A program made the position numbers and the translations under genes. The notes below the pieces were generated by a model. The model searched no databases, had not been told where the DNA came from, and saw only the letters and a program-made list of their open reading frames with translations. Shown here piece by piece: positions 61,857-64,000 of a stretch of DNA of 64,000 nt. Where the stretch lies: contig NZ_JAOBPP010000012.1 of NCBI RefSeq assembly GCF_025574465.1, forward strand, positions 1-64,000, written 5' to 3'. The first letter of the stretch is position 1, and every line of letters starts with the position of its first letter. The stretch comes from Kordiimonas aestuarii. GTDB taxonomy: Bacteria; Pseudomonadota; Alphaproteobacteria; Sphingomonadales; Kordiimonadaceae.

Positions 61857-62229
61857 CAGCCCCCTTATGGTCGAGGACGGCTTTTCACTGCTGGAACTGC
61901 TGGTCGCGGTGGCGGTGCTGTCGCTTGCGGCGGTGACCCTGCTGGAACATCAGGGCCAGGGTGCGCGCTTGACCGCCATGGTTCAGGAACAGGCACTCGC
62001 GGCCACCGTGGCGGAAAACCGGTTTGCGCTCCTGTCCACACAGGAAGATGCTCCCCGTGTGGGCAGCCGCAGCGGGGTTGAGGAACAACTGGGCGTGACC
62101 TACCACTGGCTTGAGCACGTGCGTGCCATACCGGGCAGCGAACTGATGTCGCTGGAGGTGACGGTGACGGCTGAGGGCGGTGACCAGCAACTCGCGCGCC
62201 TGACCGGGTTCCGGAGGGCGGCGCCATGA
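61846..62229 (+). CDS. gspI: T2SS minor pseudopilin GspI
   Basis: The start at ATG 61846 overlaps the gspH stop, giving 127 residues; a longer in-frame start at 61825 would lengthen the leader without benefit. The prepilin site is EDG/FSLLE with Glu at +5. The tail fits GspI (VAENRFALLSTQ, TYHWLEHVRAIPG). It overlaps gspJ by 4 bases (ATGA). Confidence 0.92.
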   Translation: MRASSPLMVEDGFSLLELLVAVAVLSLAAVTLLEHQGQGARLTAMVQEQALAATVAENRFALLSTQEDAPRVGSRSGVEEQLGVTYHWLEHVRAIPGSELMSLEVTVTAEGGDQQLARLTGFRRAAP

Positions 62230-62861
62230 CGCGCGGTGATGCAGGTTTTTCCCTTGTTGAGACCATGGTGGCGATGCTGATTTTCGCCTTTGTGTCCGCC
62301 TCCGGTGTGGCGCTTCTGGTCAGCTTCAATGCGGGCGAGCGTGCGATGGCGGTCGCAGATGATTTCATGGCGGATATCCAGACCACCAAAAGCCTGATGC
62401 GCAGCGATCTGGCGCACGCCTTGCCGCGCACCACGCGGGATGCAGCGGGTGGTGTGCTGCCGGTTTTCACCGGTGGTATGCCGGCAGCGCGGCTTGTGGC
62501 TGGCGCGGGTGATATCAGCGAACCGTTTCTCCGCTTTGTGCGGGGCGGCCATCTGGCTGCACTGGTTAGTGAAAACGCGCCTGCGGTGCAGCGTGTTGAA
62601 TATATTTTTGAGGGTGGCAGCCTCATCCGGCGCAGCTTTGCCCGGCCTGACGTAACGCCGGACACACCGGCGACACACCAGGTTTTGCTCTCGGATGTCG
62701 ATAAAATCCGGGTACGATTCCGCATGGGCGATGTGTGGGTACTGGACTGGCAAGGCAAAGCTGGCGAGCGCGGCAGCATGCCAAAGTTGGTTGAGCTTGA
62801 GTGTGACATCACGGGGCGCGGCACGCTTCGGATGCTACTGCCTGTGGGCGCACAGATATGA
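62226..62861 (+). CDS. gspJ: T2SS minor pseudopilin GspJ
   Basis: The 211-residue protein has the short leader MTRGDAG/FSLVE with Glu at +5 and a hydrophobic helix. Its C-terminal segments (VQRVEYIFEGGSLIRRSF and VRFRMGDVWVLDW) fit the GspJ fold. GGAGGG precedes the ATG, which overlaps the gspI stop. It overlaps gspK by 4 bases. Confidence 0.92.
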   Translation: MTRGDAGFSLVETMVAMLIFAFVSASGVALLVSFNAGERAMAVADDFMADIQTTKSLMRSDLAHALPRTTRDAAGGVLPVFTGGMPAARLVAGAGDISEPFLRFVRGGHLAALVSENAPAVQRVEYIFEGGSLIRRSFARPDVTPDTPATHQVLLSDVDKIRVRFRMGDVWVLDWQGKAGERGSMPKLVELECDITGRGTLRMLLPVGAQI

Positions 62862-63865
62862 CACACATCCCGCACAGATTTTTGCACAGGTTTGCGGATG
62901 ACCGCGGCGCAGCGCTCGTGACCATCTTGTTGCTGGTGGCCATCATGAGCGTGGGAGCAGCGCTTGCTTTTGAGCGGATCGGCTTTTCCGTCAAGCGCGC
63001 CACGGCGGTAAAAACCCATGACCAGGCAAGGCTTTATGCCCTTGGCGGGGAGGCCATGGCGCTTGCCGCGGCGGAAGAACTGTATAAAGCCAACGCAAAA
63101 CTCGTGGCGCTTACCGGCGCGGGGGAAGGGCAGCGCGTTTCCTATCAGCTGGACGGGGGTGCAATCAACGGTTTGCTGTCGGATGCTACGAACTGCTTCA
63201 ATATCAATAGCCTGGTGGTGCCGCAACACAACGTCTATATCGCTGATCAGGCTGCCATGCAGCGCTTCGCCCACCTTGCACACGCCCTTGGCCTGTCTGA
63301 TTTTGAAGGTGAAAAGCTTGCCGCGGGCCTCGCCGACTGGCTTGATAGTGACAGCAGGTCCCTGCCTTCTGGCGCGGAAGATTATGATTATGCGGCGCTT
63401 TCGCCGCCCTACCGCGCGGCCAACACCTTGATGGTGGATATCAGCGAGTTACGCCTTGTGCGCGGCTTCACCCCTGAAATCCGGAGCCTTCTTGAGCCGC
63501 AACTTTGTGTGCGCCATAAGGCGGAGCCAGTGAAGCTGAACGCCAACACGCTCAAGGTTGTTGACGCGCCGCTACTAGTGGCGCTTGTGGGCAAGGGGCT
63601 GGATCTTGAAGCGGCGCAGCGTGCCCTCGCTGAGCGGCCGGCAGGAGGTTATGCCGATAACGCGGCTTTCTGGCGTCACAGGGTTTTCGCCGGCCTGACG
63701 CTTGAGCAGGCCGTTCGGTCGCGGGTGACGGTCAAACCGCAGGCGTTTGATGCAAAAATTTCTGTTACATATCATGATGCGACGGTGGAGCTTGTGTCCA
63801 CACTCGCGCTGGGCGATGACGGCAGGGCCGAGGTCATCGCGCGAAGGTTTGGGGCAATCTATTGA
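62858..63865 (+). CDS. gspK: T2SS minor pseudopilin GspK
   Basis: The 335-residue protein caps the pseudopilus tip with GspI and GspJ. The leader ends DDRG/AALVT, with Thr in place of Glu at +5, as is usual for GspK. The large globular part (LSDATNCFNINSLV, LADWLDSDSRSLPSGAEDYDYA) is typical of the family. Its TGA overlaps a TTG start of the next gene. Confidence 0.94.
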   Translation: MTHIPHRFLHRFADDRGAALVTILLLVAIMSVGAALAFERIGFSVKRATAVKTHDQARLYALGGEAMALAAAEELYKANAKLVALTGAGEGQRVSYQLDGGAINGLLSDATNCFNINSLVVPQHNVYIADQAAMQRFAHLAHALGLSDFEGEKLAAGLADWLDSDSRSLPSGAEDYDYAALSPPYRAANTLMVDISELRLVRGFTPEIRSLLEPQLCVRHKAEPVKLNANTLKVVDAPLLVALVGKGLDLEAAQRALAERPAGGYADNAAFWRHRVFAGLTLEQAVRSRVTVKPQAFDAKISVTYHDATVELVSTLALGDDGRAEVIARRFGAIY

Positions 63866-64000
63866 ACGACTATCTTGTTATAATTCTTGATGAAACCGGA
63901 GGATTTGCCACCGGCGCCGGGTTGATTAACAAGGCCGGGCAGTGGCAAAAGGCTGTCCCGGTCAGCGATATCAGTTCTGTGGGGGTAGAGCAGGCTATTG
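63862..64000 (+). CDS. gspL: Partial T2SS protein GspL (cut by window end)
   Basis: The frame from TTG 63862 overlaps the gspK stop and stays open to the window edge, giving 46 residues (beginning MNDYLVIILDETGGFATG). An actin-like N-terminal strand pattern and the gene order after gspK fit GspL, which recruits GspE. The start codon and the function are inferred mainly from position. Confidence 0.75.
   Translation, partial: MNDYLVIILDETGGFATGAGLINKAGQWQKAVPVSDISSVGVEQAI

Noticed and set aside
62858..62960. Missing Glu at +5 in GspK as a defect
   Set aside because: GspK proteins normally lack that Glu, which fits their tip position, so the gene looks intact.
61865..63283. A 472-codon minus-strand open frame under gspI, gspJ and gspK
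   Set aside because: The three pseudopilin genes with cleavage sites and overlapping starts explain the sequence; the reverse frame is a shadow.

Overview
The window looks like a piece of chromosome from a Gram-negative, probably marine alphaproteobacterium. The evidence is a large TonB-dependent receptor, a complete-looking type II secretion (T2SS) gene run, an RTX protein beside O-antigen genes as in Caulobacter, several sulfotransferases, and moderately high G+C judged by eye. An order such as Kordiimonadales is a guess; no rRNA or marker gene fixes it. I see no tRNA, rRNA, CRISPR array, phage or insertion sequence.

Layout. (1) 19-2415: a secreted Asp/Gly-rich RTX protein closed by a strong terminator. 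(2) 2607-6042: a tight minus-strand rfbC-rfbB-rfbD-rfbA operon making dTDP-L-rhamnose, with a recognisable promoter at 6079-6106. (3) About 6.1-39.8 kb: a surface-glycan locus. It contains seven glycosyltransferase genes outside the GT61 fusion, several with two or more catalytic modules (6150, 7208, 8965, 13123, 16566, 33793 and 35505). It also has a methyltransferase-GT61 fusion (27603), an AsnB-like amidotransferase, a methyltransferase, a CDP-6-deoxyhexose cassette (rfbF, rfbG, cupin epimerase, reductase), a UGM-like flavoprotein, four sulfotransferases (11912, 29528, 30452, 31370), manC and galE. Together these predict a complex polysaccharide with rhamnose, mannose or a GDP-mannose-derived sugar, galactose and a CDP-6-deoxyhexose, probably amidated, methylated and sulfated. 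No wzx, wzy, wza/wzc or ABC exporter lies in the window, so export genes must be elsewhere. (4) 40.0-48.7 kb: housekeeping and envelope genes: a RoxA-like diheme c-type lipoprotein, a periplasmic solute-binding-like protein, pgi-galU, a prolyl-4-hydroxylase-like dioxygenase, two small secreted proteins, a Na+/Ca2+ antiporter and a TPR-like lipoprotein. (5) 48.9-64.0 kb: the secretion block. It holds a minimal prepilin peptidase (gspO), an internally duplicated beta-helix-like lipoprotein, a TonB-dependent receptor, then gspC-D-E-F-G-H-I-J-K and the start of gspL at the window edge.

How it fits together. pgi, galU, galE, manC and rfbABCD/rfbFG supply activated sugars; the glycosyltransferases assemble the glycan; methyl-, amido- and sulfotransferases decorate it. 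The RTX protein may be a surface-layer or adhesin protein that interacts with that glycan, by analogy with Caulobacter. The lipoprotein-receptor pair immediately ahead of the T2SS genes is the best candidate here for a poorly described functional unit. Non-coding structures of note are a compact three-helix junction between two convergent sulfotransferase genes (30370-30419), strong hairpins flanking the receptor gene, a perfect 10-bp inverted repeat upstream of pgi, a Pho-box-like site at 48111-48128, and a 14-bp tandem duplication over the gspE start codon. No stretch longer than 300 bases lacks a gene. The longest, 48027-48323, holds the Pho-box-like site and an inverted repeat.
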